From positions 8,060,001 through 8,124,000 of the forward strand of contig NC_065918.1 in NCBI RefSeq assembly GCF_905147045.1: 64,000 bases of DNA. The letters are read 5' to 3'. This DNA is from Nymphalis io. Lineage: Eukaryota; Arthropoda; Insecta; Lepidoptera; Nymphalidae. Below the pieces are notes generated by a model that was not told where the DNA came from, did no database searches, and saw nothing but the letters and a program-made list of their open reading frames with translations. Position numbers and translations under genes: made by a program. This document shows positions 25,530 to 39,248 of the stretch, in pieces. Each line of letters opens with the position of its first letter. Within the stretch, counting starts at the first letter, position 1.

Positions 25530-28500
25530 CTGGTTAGAAAATCTAGTATCAATTCTTATTTTTAACGAATTCGTTGCCTATTATTATTAAATCAAACATT
25601 TTCGTATCGCAAATATAATTTATGTAAATCTAAGCTATAATAAGAGATAACATCGTAACGTTAAAGCATAAACATTATGTTTGAAAACAAATATATTACA
25701 AGTACGCGTTTAGATCAGATAATCTAATAGAAAGCATCAAATTGCTTCGCCGTTGAAATTTTCAACTCCTGGGTAAACAAAATTCCAGTTACCATCACAA
25801 AAGTTGTTTGATAAAGATAGAACCCATTAAATTATTTGAAATAACATTTTATTTAAACAAAAAAAGTATTTTATAGTTATTTATTTCTTCCATTAATCCT
25901 TTCATCAATTATGGAACCAAACTCGCTTCCCCGCAATAATTTACGGCTAAGTTCCGGTTTCAAGGGTGAGTGAGACTGTTTATTAACAAGCACAGTATCT
26001 AAGATCCTATAGCTAAAAGCTTATACACGTTATAAAGTCTGATTTATACTTCTTATCATGCCAACGTCAATGGACAGAAATTACCACTACTGAATTACAC
26101 AGGTCCCTTGGTAAATTCGTTAATCAGCCTTTAATATTTAAAATAAAGAAAGTTTGTAATCTCTTTCAATAAACTTTAATAGTACGTATGGCCACGTAAA
26201 CCTATCAAAGTTACCTTTTCAACCTGTCGCATTACACGCATCATATTAAGTCCGGCGAGATTCTTCAGTTCCTGAACACTCCACTGTCCACTACGCAATA
26301 GCTCCGCAAATAATTCGGGATATCTTGATACATCTTCCAATCCACGAGGAACCCTGGAAACAACATCCACATGTACTGCCGCAGATATATTTCGAACTTC
26401 GGTAATTTATTATATCTCTAGCACCGAAATTGTATTGATCATCATCATTATTGATGAAACATCTTGTATTTCTGTTTATTGCTTGTTGAATTTTTTCTTT
26501 AATCCTATAATTACTTTAACTTAATGGTCTAAAATATACGTTTTTGATAAAATTAACTTACCTGTTAACTCCATCAAAGTCACCACCAACACCCACGTAG
26601 TCAGCCCCAATCATCCTCTTGATATAATGGAAATGTTCTAAAAATAAAATTTAAATTTATTTACTATTTGAAGCAAGCAGTTAATATATATAATAAAATG
26701 TATAAATGTAAGAAGTTTGATCAATATATATTAGAGATAATATTTTAGAGATTAAAACATATTCGGTGTTGCATAATGTTAATTAACAGCTACTATTTAT
26801 TTTTGAATTGTATTAATTACAACAATTAGTATTTATTTTTATAAATAAATAATATTTTTAACTATAATAAATGCTGGCACGCATTGGCACTTACATATTG
26901 TATTATATACAATATGTTAGTCGATTCAACACTCGTAACACTCGAAAAAACATATTAATACATCATACCAGAGTAATGAAATATAATCATAGCATAGAAA
27001 ATATGTAATTAAATTAAAAAATGTTTTTATGTTGATCTATGAAAGTGTGCCAATACAATGGCATACGTTTTCAGCTGTATGGGCTTAGAAGGAAGTCTAA
27101 GAACCCAGATATTAATTTGAAATCAGTTTTTGAAATCACAGTCATGAGCAAATAATATAGAAACTCGTTTTTTATACAAATTCAAAGTGCATTCAATGTG
27201 GGCCATTAAACTAAATACAAATTAAGCTCATACCACTGATATAATTATCTATGCAATACGTTTTCTTAATTCGTAGACAGATTTGCTATGCCTCGGTCCC
27301 TTGGTAGGAACGTTGCTTCAGTGGGAATGACCCGACAGCTAGTGCTGCTGCTGTTGCTGGCGGGATCATGTTGGGAATGGAATACTACATTCCTAGCTCA
27401 GATCTTGTCAGTAAGGGTACGCGTAACCGTTGGTTCACTCGTGAATGTGCCGATGCTGTATCATCTAAGCAGGCGGCATATCGTGAGTGGTTCAACGGCT
27501 GCATTAGCGGGGCATCTAACATTGACTCACTGAAAGCAAACTACAATAAAAAAACCAAGTCCTGTAGAAAGGCATACACGAGAGCGGATGCACAGCGCAT
27601 TGTACATATTGGTCATGACCTTATTTCTCATCCTAGCCATAGAATACCAGCCATAGTGCTGAAGAAGTGCGCGGCGGAGCTGTCTCCTGTTTTAACGCGC
27701 CTATTCCAACTTTTCTTTTCTCTCATCGGGATGTGTGCCAGAGGCTTGGAGAAGAGCTAATGTGCAAGCGGTTCCCAAAAAAGGGGATCGGTCTGACCCG
27801 GCAAATTATCGGCCAATAGCTATCACATCAGTACTTTGTAAGGTGATGTAACGGATTTTAAACAACCAACTGATCCATTACCTAGAAGATCACTGTCTAA
27901 TTAATGATCGTCAGTACGGGTTTCGACCAAAACGGTCCACAGGTGATCTTCTAGCGTACGTAACACACCTCTGGGATGAAGCTATCGACAAGCATGGAGA
28001 ATCGTTGTCTGTCAGCCTCGATATCTCCTAGGCTTTCGACAGGGTCTCTCACAAAAGTCTTCTCTCCAAGCTGCCGGCATATGGTCTGCCTGCTCAGCTA
28101 TGCACCTGGATTGCCAGCTTCCTACACAAGCGTAGCCGTCGTGTTTTAGTTGATGCGCTTCACAGTTCTATGTAGTAAATGTTCGGGTCAACCAGGGATG
28201 TGTGCTATCTCCCGCATTCTTTCTTTTGCATATCAATGATATGCTTTCTCTTGGGAACATACATTGCTATGCAGACGATAGTACAGTGCATGGTGGATGC
28301 CACGGACGCGCAGTGGCTGGGCGAGCGGAAATTGAGTAGAGGCGGAAGGATCTTGTCATTGAACTCGATAGGACATTAGGGCTCATCGCCACATGGGGCT
28401 CTGATAATCTTGTTGAGTTTAATGCCAAAAAAACACAGGTATGCGCTCTCACGGCGAAAAAGTCAACATTTTCCTCTCTTCCCTCCCTCTGTGGTACTCC

Positions 28501-31500
28501 GCTGGTGATACAAAGCAAAATCGCCATGTTGGGGATTGACGTTCGCTGCGACCTTAGTCCAAGGGATTACATCGAGGCTGTTATAAAAACATCTTCACGG
28601 AAACTCGGAGTTCTGAACAAAGTGCGGCGTTTTTTCACGCCACAACAAAACACAGGTACGGTCTTGCGTGGAATATTGCTCGCACCTTTGGGATGGCTCC
28701 GCTAAGTACCTATTGGGGGCCTTGGATCGGTTGCAGCGACGTGCGATCCGCATTATTGGCGACGTAAAGGTCACAAGCACCCACGAAAGTTTACAATTGC
28801 GTCGAGAGATAGCAGCGCTGAGCGCTTTCTGTCGACTGTATCACGGCAAGTGCTCTGAGGAATTATTCTCTCTAATTCCTGCTTCCCCATCCTTCTTAAG
28901 TCCACGCGATTTTCACGGTTCTCGATGTCACCGCCTAACTGTGACATCAATTCCATCGCGCACAAATAAATTTAGCAACTCCTTTCTTTGTCGCACTTCC
29001 AAAAAATGGAATTCCTTACCAGCTCACGTTCCCCTCCTCTTACAATCCGGGTTCCTTCAAACGAGGCGTGAAGAGGCATCTTGCGGGCCGGCAAGGCGAA
29101 GTCGGCTAGTGCAGAACTTTTTTCCCGTCTGTACTTGCCGTCGTCGCGTTTGGACTCTACTACCACTTACCATCAGGTGGAGTAGAGTCATTTGCCCTCC
29201 CGGTGAATATATTAAAAAAAAAGATGATAATTGATGACACAAGATAAAACTGTGACATTTATGTATTCAATGTAAAATTAATATATTTTTATTTTCAGTA
29301 TTTACTGAATACATAATGAATATTTTTGACAATCATATTTATTAGAAAAGCTAAAGCTAAACTTGTGTTTAATCGTAGCCATTAGGGAAAAAATACTTTT
29401 ACCATTTAAAGGCTCTCTCTAGGTTTAAGTAAAAGGTTGCGTTAGTCGACATCAGGACAAGTTGGACTACGACGACAAAACTACTACTAAGCAAAAAAGA
29501 TAATTGGAGGAGGCTAAAATAGAATTAAATTGTTTTGGTTTTTCCATAGAATTAATGTCAATTTTAGAGAATTCCTAAGTGTTTTTTTTTTATTAAGAAA
29601 GTTTAAAAATTTGTACGTACTATTTAATATTATTATTGCGTTCTTCATATATATATTTTTTAAAATCTTGTATACAATCGTAGGTACTGTATCAACAATA
29701 TTATAAAATATAGCACATGTTATGTAGTTTTGGGTGTAATTTATTTATTAAATAAAATGTTTACTCACTTCAGTTCAGGTTCAGTGAGAGCATCGTAAAA
29801 TCAGCCGGAGAATATCACAACTGTTTTAAATTTAGTTCCAGTGAGGTTTGATAGTACACAGTAGAACTTCATCCAACACATACATGCTTTCTCATTTGTT
29901 TTACCATCGAACATGAGTTGAATTTTAAAATCATGATTTACGTTTATCTATTTATTGATCTATTTTTTACATTATTTTGTTATTAATTGATCAAAATGAC
30001 TGTAATATCGTGTAATGATTTAATCTCAATTTTGACTTTAATTTTATTTTCAATATGTCTGTCCGAGGCCATTTTCGAGTCGATATTATTAACAAATGCG
30101 ATAATATAGAGAGTATGGGTACATTATTCTTAGGTATTGCTATACTGTTTCTGATGAATGGAGGCCGAATAAGGAAATATTTATTAAAAAAAAATTACCA
30201 GCAACATCAGACAAAGTAGCATTCGGAGAGCACTTGACAAAATCTGGGAAGAAGTTCACCATGATAAGACCGCCATTTTCTTTCTGTAGATCAAACAACG
30301 TCAACAGTCAAAAACAATAGCTTTGAACCAGCAGTATTAAATATATGTAATTATATATATATATATACATAATAGCTTGTCATTGTTAAACTATTGAGCA
30401 AAGGTGTCCTCTTGAAAAGTTTTTGAGCTTATAAAGTCACGCTGCTCAAATGGTAGTTGGTAGACGCACGTTAGAATTAGAAATACTCTGACACGTTCAG
30501 ACTTCGACCACGAGATAAATTATAAATACAAATTAAGCACTTGCCCGGGTTTGAAACAGCCACCTTGGGTTAAAATTCGCGTGCTTATAGCCACAAGGCC
30601 ATTTCAAGAAAGAAAGAAAGATGTATTAGATGTAAATCTTACAGAATATCGCGAATTAATATCTCGGCGAGTATTAATTAATTTTCGTGTGCTTAATGTG
30701 ATTACAATTCATCTCACGCTCGCGCATTGGAGAAAGTTGTCACGAAGAAACTTGAATGTGTCAGATGAAATTCTGTCACATATTACCCACTCGCACTGGA
30801 GGAGCTTGTTGGTCTAAGCTTAAGGTTGAAATTTTTAATCCTCTACTACCTCCTATTATTTAACTTTTAATTTATTGAATTAATCAAAATATACTTTACG
30901 ACTTAATAATGTAGTATACATATATTTTACCAGTGCTTGTATGATATCGTCGGGAACATTCCGCTTATGGGGACACAGATTATAAACGGACGAGTGGCTG
31001 AAGATAACGGGGGCCTTTGAAAGTCGCATCGCAGCACGTGTCGTGTTCTCCCCCACATGTGACAAATCAATCAACATGCCAAGGCGATTCATTTCGCGTA
31101 CTACTTTCTGTTGACAATAACATCTTCATCAATACAGGATTCAATTATAAAGTTAGACGCTTCGCATTATTAACGTAAACATGGTGATTTTAATGACATT
31201 TTTTATAAGTTTATCAACTAATTGAAGTAATTATTTTGTTGTAAAAGATTATTTAAAATATGTGTACTATGAGTCAATATTTCGACTTACAATGAAACGT
31301 TTTATAAAACAAAATTTGTAATGTATTAACTGATAATAAATAATAGTCCTCCAGACCGATTTTGGCCACGTCTGCGCAGTTGACAATCTCAAGAGAGATT
31401 AGTCAACTGCGCAGGACATATTATTGTGCACAAGTGTGTGCGCAAACACAAGTGCACTCTCTATTCCCTAACTCTTATTTTCCGATGCGGTGGCAATCCG

Positions 31501-34500
31501 ACACGACCGGCTTCGACACGAGAGTTCAGGTGCAGGACCAACGGCTTAACGTGCTTTCTGAGGCACGGGAGGCACTTCCAACTTCTATACTTCGGTCTGC
31601 TACTGAGAATTTTCGACAGAAAAATTAACTTTTTATTTGCCCGACCTGGGATTTGAACCCAGGATCTCCGGGTCGTTACATCTTTTTTACATCTAGCCAC
31701 TAGACTAACGAGGCACTCTAATAAATAGATCTCCATTGAAGTCGGTCGCGCTCAACTTTTGTAGGGTTGAATAAATAGCTACACAATTACATTGTGTAAA
31801 AAGGTTTTATTAATACACTATTTATTGTTATTTTTCGAAATATTATTTATTTTGAATTTTATTTATTTAAAAAAATCTTTTTCCTAAAATAAAATCCTGT
31901 TTGGTTTCAGATTTTAAGTTTTGAACAATATCATTAAGGAAGTTCAAATGACATTAAATATTAAATACAAAGGAGTACATGCAAACTTGTATTTACTTTC
32001 TATAGGATTTCGCAAATAAGGAACAAAGCAGACTTACTCGTTAGCTTGTAAGAGAATTTTTTTTTTTACAAAAAAAGATCAATCTTTTTGTACCTAACGA
32101 TCGTTTTAATTATATTAAGACATTCTCAGTAGAAGTCAACGCTTATGATTCGGTTTTATCGAGTTGTTTACGATTGCCATTTCATCGGAATAAGAGAGTG
32201 CACTATAAACATTCCGTGTTTGACTAAAATCGTACAGTAGGACATCATTGTCAATATTTAATCGTGTGTGTTATAGTTGAATAAAAATTCGTTCAATTTA
32301 TATAATATGGTTGAAACATTCGCATTTCCAATTCACAAACGCAGCGTCACAAAGCGCTCAGCAACGTTTTAAGGAAGCTAAATTAACTCTTACCTCTCCG
32401 AATTCAGTCAGTCCGTTTACAGCGGGAGGTTCGTTCGCGGAATCGGCCCTACGGAATAACAATACAAATAAATGACGCGACAAAAAACATTATGTACACG
32501 AAAAAGTTCCCAGTCGCCTTCATTGTTCGCCTTGCTTCATTTTGCGCATGCTGTATATTATTATATATATCTATACCTATAATGTATGCCGTAAAATATT
32601 ATATCTAATGTATATTAGGTATTTGTTATACGATTACAACACAAATATAAGAAAATCGCTTGAGCATTAAATAGAATGCGGTTTCTATCAATAAATTCAT
32701 GTCAAAAAAGTCGGAATGAAAAACAACAACAACAAACCATTGATATTTAAGTAAAAAAGAATTTCAAATTCATTCTATAGTATTTTTGTTTAATTGAAAC
32801 AGTGTTACCAATGTTTTTTTTCATATAATCGGCTAAAAACAAAGCTTGTTACATTGTTTTAAAATCGCGTCAGTGATGATCTGGTCAGTGGGCTTAAAAT
32901 GGATTTAATTATTTATTGTACTCCTTTTTTGTACAATAAACGCATATATTTTGCAATACTATATAATATATGTTCATTGAGAAAACTAAATATTCATATA
33001 CATTTCTGACTGAAATTATATACAGTGATAGTAAATCTCTACATGAGATAAATTGTAACAAACTATAATTGGATTAGCTTGCAAAATAAATTAGTTGAAG
33101 AAATACAATTTACGTAAAACTGGTAACTAACCACGGCGTGTTGCAGGTGTGGGTCAAAGTCATGTAGCGAACTCCAAGTGTATAGTAAGTCCGGAGAATC
33201 CCAAGGGAGTTAGCGATGGAATGACCGCCTTCGATGCCAATGAGAGAAGCTATCTTACGAGGCCTAGCACTGTGAGCCTCAAGAATATCTGCACCAAATA
33301 AAAAATACAGCTTAACATTTGTTTTTGCATTAATTAGTGTCCTGACGGTCGAAGTCTAACATTTATTTCTGCTTTGCTCTAATTAATTTGTCAAGTATCT
33401 GGAGTGCGATATAAAATGTGTCTGAAAATCATGTCAACACAATCGAAATGATATAGAAACAAAGAGATTTCTCACCTGTAACAGATGTTGCGAGTTGCAG
33501 ATGTTGAGGGTACTTTTCAACGAGGCGTTGAATAACATCAATCTGTTCCAAGGTAAGTTGTACCGCGTCTTTGTTCTGAGTCGCGCAAGGTACAAAGGCA
33601 GACCAAAACTGAAACGAAACAAATCAATAACATATATCGCTTAAAATATACTTTTAATATTATAATATTTAGGTCGATCTCGTTAAGCTTAAATACATAC
33701 GTTTTATTATATGGTCAGACACTAATTTATCTCTTTCTGTCATTATTAAATTTAAATTCGAAAAAAGAAGATATAGGATTGTTTAAATAATCACCCGCTA
33801 AACAACGTTTATACGTAAAACCAATATTTCCTACCTACTTATTACATTTACTATAAATATTTATTTTTTTAGTATTTTTACATTCTACAATTTAATCAAC
33901 ATCGCATCGAATCGCAGTTATTTGAGTCAAAATATATTAACTATTTTCCGTGCTAGCATATTTACTGTTAATTTAGAGGGCTCGACGTGTTAAAAAATAA
34001 AAATATTACACTTACTTCATTATTTTATGATTACAAGATAAGACATTTAGTGCTAAATGCAAACTGTTACAGTTAAAACTATATTGGAAAATATATATGG
34101 AACGGGAATGTGAATGAGTTTACATTTTATGATTTATCGTATAACATGTATATATATAGTAGATGGGTTACCCAACTTCGCTTGTTTCTAATAATCATTT
34201 GTCATCAAATTAAAAACGAACATTACTATCACACTTAAAAAACTTAATGTACAGCAACAACAATTTTAATGTTTAATTATAACTAAACTTAGTTACAGAT
34301 TACTAAATAAACTTTTCATATTCAAGGAAAATACAAATAGAATTTTTTTTTTAGAAAAATACTAGGAAAGACTGTTTTACTTGCAAAGATAAATATTATG
34401 TTCTTATATTAGTGTTATAAACATACCTAGGGCTTTTTTTAATATCGACTGGTAAAGAACGGGGAAGAAAACATTAACGATATATTAAAGGACATGCGCT

Positions 34501-37500
34501 TAAAAATAAAGAAATAGGTTCTGTTAATATTAATGGTGATTTATGTTATCGAAGAGTTGATTCAAATCAAGACAGGCAAGAGTTTAAGACTGTTAAAGTT
34601 TTCACAATTCGTCTCATGCGCGGTGATAAAGATATGGCTCGGTTTAAATTTCGAGATATATTTATTCGCCAATCCGCAGCCAACAACAGAAAATGTATTT
34701 ATCTGACATTTACGGAGTGTTACTTACTTTTTAAGAGAAACTTTGAGTGCGATGCGAATAAAATTTAAATGTCGGGTTGAAGTTTTAAAATATAAATTAA
34801 TCTAATAATGAAACGTTTTGAAAGCAAAATGTCTAATAATAACTGTTGTAGGCGTTATTCTTTATTACAGCATATTTAAAGTACGTATATAAAATATTAA
34901 CTAAAATCTAAACAGGTTATTTATACATATTTTGTAAGAGGAATATTAATTATTGGAATTTAATGCCGTAATGTTTCAATGTGTCAACTACTGAAATTCG
35001 ACCATAATCATTATTTATTGATGAAAATGTGTAATCGTCCAAAGCTTTTCATCGTTATGCGAATAAAACGAAATGGGTTTATAAAAAATCACTAATGTCA
35101 GCGGTAGGTTATTTGAGAATATAATGTATTATCTAGTATTTTGTGTCAATAATAATAGCATTACGAGTTAAAAAAATATAAAAAATTAGAGGACATTTTG
35201 TGATATTTTTTTAAAATATTTTTATCAAACAACCCTTGAGATTATAATGTTAACAGGATATAGCTCTGAACGTAAAAGATTAGCAATTTCTAAATATAAA
35301 CAGAGTATTACAAAATTGAGTATGTTGTTTTTAGTAATTATCTTATAATAAAATATCCACTAAGTAATTATTAAAAGATTTACAACTCATTTATTATTAT
35401 TATTATTATTATTATCGAAGTAAAGAAATCTACTCTCTAATATATTTATTAATCACGGTTTTCTTATTAAGGAAAGTCATTCAAAGCATTTCGGTCGCCT
35501 TTTAAAACAAGCGCTGCTCTCTTTACCGTAATTCACTTTGAAGAATTTTTGCTTTGAAGCAACTGTGTCACGTTTGAATATGCGTTTATCTCCCCTTCAT
35601 TAATTCTTGCAAATAAGGATATTATGCCTTGTAAAAACATTGAAACATTAGCTTGAATAAACCAATACCAAGAAACGTGTAGTACGTGAGGTTGTAAAAT
35701 GAACGTCCTGATAATCATTTGTTATCATAATATAATAATTATAAGATATCTTAAAGAATGCTTAAAAAACGTTTATTCTGACTGAGTACTATAAAAGTAC
35801 AAAAAAAAGTACCGAGTCTAGTAAACTGTAATTTGGAACATAGATTTATTTTATAAGATAATCATCCGCTGAGAAAGGACTTTTGGGAATATCAACTTTA
35901 AGGGTAAATGGGAGGAGGGAGGGGATTCCTTGTATTAATTTTACGCATATCCAGGGTGGAGAGTTAGATACTTATAATTGTTTACGTTCTCAAAAAGCTT
36001 CAATTGTTTGTTGAGTTGAATTCCCATCATTGGTACATTTACTTTAACTAAGGATTAAAACGATTTATTATACATAGTATTATTCGAAAAAAAAAGTTAT
36101 ATTTTTTAATATTTGGGCTTATAAAAAATGTCCGTAATTTTTTGGTCTTTAGCTTTTTTTTGGAAAGCTAAAGAGCAGTTTCAGAACCTGATTATATCTT
36201 TAAGCTACCATCACCCTTAGGCATTAGCACTGCAAGAAGTATAAATTACTTCCCAAACTGCCTTACTCACTGTTTAACGACAGAAATAATAAATGGTACC
36301 TATACAAACAGTATTACGACATTAAACTTTTTTTATTTTATCTAGCTTGTGTAATATTAAATATTTTTCATACTGAAATATTTTTAATAACGTGAATGTT
36401 ACGTTATATTGAGCAATGTGCTACAAAATAGTTTTAAGCATAAACCGCATCGCAGCGGAATATTGAGAATGTTATGATCAACAAATTGTTACTCGGAATA
36501 GGATGAAATAGAAACTGTGTACATACGTGATAGAGTTTGAAACTTTTATAACACAAACCAAGCTTTGAACTATGTACATATATATCCTGGTCATTCGAGG
36601 AAGTGTAACTAGATCGCTTTGAGAGCGCCTAAAGCGAACAAAAATTCAGATTTCATCCACACATCTCTTACACGTTCTTTGGGCCTGCAATGCTTTTTTT
36701 ATCTACATAGACCGGTAGTATAGCATTTTATTTCGCGTTCCATATATTTTACATACTATACAAATTATTCTTAGAATGTTATCCAAATTTATTATGGGAA
36801 CCAATATTTAAGGTTTGAATGAATATAAGTAGGTTAACAGCCTATCAGCTCGTGAACATCTTGAAATGGAAGTTCAATATCCTATCACTAATTTGGATAG
36901 CTAAGTTAATTATTATTATTACTTTGATATTATCATATGAAATCAGAAGCGGTTTTTGTAACTTAATACATTTTTTATTTATCAACACATTATAAGTTAA
37001 AATAAAAAAAAATTACGAAAATGGAGATATATATTTCATCTTAAATAAGGTAAAGTCAATTTTATATTTGCTTCAATCAATTCGATACCTTAAGAGTCGC
37101 CGTCTCTTCTGTAGTTTAAAATAATACGAGAAATTTATGTTTTGGGAGCAACAAAATATATTATATACTACCAAAAAATTCAGAAGAAAAACAGTATTAT
37201 ACTAAAATTACGTACCGTCAAAAGCACGTATTCATTTAACCCTGTTTTGAGGCAGTTAGTTACATCAAAGAAATTGATAATTTATAGAATAATTCAAAAT
37301 AAATTATGGTTTATTAATACATATTTGTTGATAAAATATATTTATTATATTATATTATGGTGCTGTATTTGACGAGTAGTAAATCGATACTTATAAATAA
37401 AAGGGTAAATATACTCTCTTAAATTCTTATGAATCGAAAAGAAACAACCCCAACTCATGCATTAGATTCTCGTCAAAGCCAAATTCAACTACTAACTACG

Positions 37501-39175
37501 CGTCTAAACTTTGTACTGGTAATATTATGAGGTTATATAATATTCTTAAATTAATAGGATGTAAGCAAATATTGTAATAGAATAAGTATTGAGCCAAAAT
37601 TAATCTGATGTATCTGCATGTATGGTACTACTATAATAAGATGTAAAATCTTTAATTTAAATATTTTTCATTTTCATAAGGATTGATACTTCATATATGA
37701 TAAAAAAAATTAACTAAAGTTTTCTTTATAGTCATATTTTAATCATTAAGTCGATATTCTAACCTCTAAACTATAATAATATATAATATAATAACGCGGT
37801 CTTTTCTGTAGACATTTTGAAGTTCTATATATCGTTCATCTGTTATTGTTTTGATAGCGTGCTGATGAGGAGCCGGACTGTCAATTTTCTTCCCGTCTAC
37901 TTTAACGTTAAGCTGTATTTCAAGAAATATACAACACATAAACAAACTATATAGCCTTGACATTATGTCCAAGATGTTTGAAAGTATACGTGAATTTTTA
38001 TATAAATCGATTCAATGGCTTTAAAGTAAATCGACAAAACCAAATAAAAACACCTTATATTACATGTATGATAAACATCATTTTTTATAATATTAAATTT
38101 CAAATTTTCTTTATAAACATTTTGGAAAAAACAAACTTGTTTTATCAGAAATGTAATGGAATAGAAAAAGATCTTTTATTTGAGAATTCGTGTAATTGAT
38201 AAATTTGCAAGTAGTAAGTAATAATAATGTCCTCCAGAGATATTGGACAACTGCGTAAGATATTATGGTGCACAAGTGTGTGTGCAAACACAGGTGTAGT
38301 GTCTATACCCTAACACTTATAATCTGATGGAACGGCAATCCGACACAACCGGAAATAGTTCAGGAGCAGGACCAACAGCTTTACGTGCTTTCTGAGGCAC
38401 GAGAGTGTACTCACTTCCAACTTCCAGACTTCGGGATGATACTGAGAATTTTCGACAAAAAAACCCAGACAAAAAAGGCCCGACCTGGGATTTGAACCCA
38501 GGAACTCCAGACCAACGAGGCAGTCAAGTATAATGCATGAGTTTGTATGTTTGACGTAATTTACTATGATTGGATGTAAATACCCTATAAAAAGATAAGT
38601 TTTGTTTTACCTAAAACGAATAACTAGTTGAAAACTTTATACAATCAAAAGAGATTTTAGATTAATTGATTCTAGCTGTAAAATATTGTTTACTAACTTA
38701 AAACGAAATTGCTTCGCTTCGTCGCTTAATCTCCCTGACGACTGGCCTATACTACGACACGGAAGATTGTAAATTGATTTTATGTGAAAATAGTGAGACT
38801 TTTAAATTATATGATAAGTACGAGTCGATCGTCTGTTCAAATAATTACTAATGGCCGTTACAGTCATATATATACGGTCGTTAGTGTAAATTGTTTTACC
38901 AGCACTATGTATGTATGACTAGTATTAAAAGCTTTCTAAATGTTTCATCTATTTAATCAATAAATTAAAACAGCTGTCCACTATCATATTACAAGTAAGT
39001 CAAAAATAACCACTTTCCCTAAGTGGTTACTTATATTGTAGCAGATGTATGGGCTTCGTTCTGGCAATTGCATTACAGACTTTGCTTAGATAAATATTGA
39101 CAATCCGAAAATATGTCATTCTCATAGCACCAGGATGGAGTAGAATTATATATATATAATTAGATAAAGCTACCG

Positions 39176-39248
<73 letters not shown>

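Noticed and set aside
26176..26214. Alternative dipeptidase end (VTLIGLRGHTYY) reading through exon 9
   Set aside because: A good donor (GAAAAG|GTAACT) and an exon 10 in matching phase with a family-like VEKIRDD continuation make intron read-through more likely.
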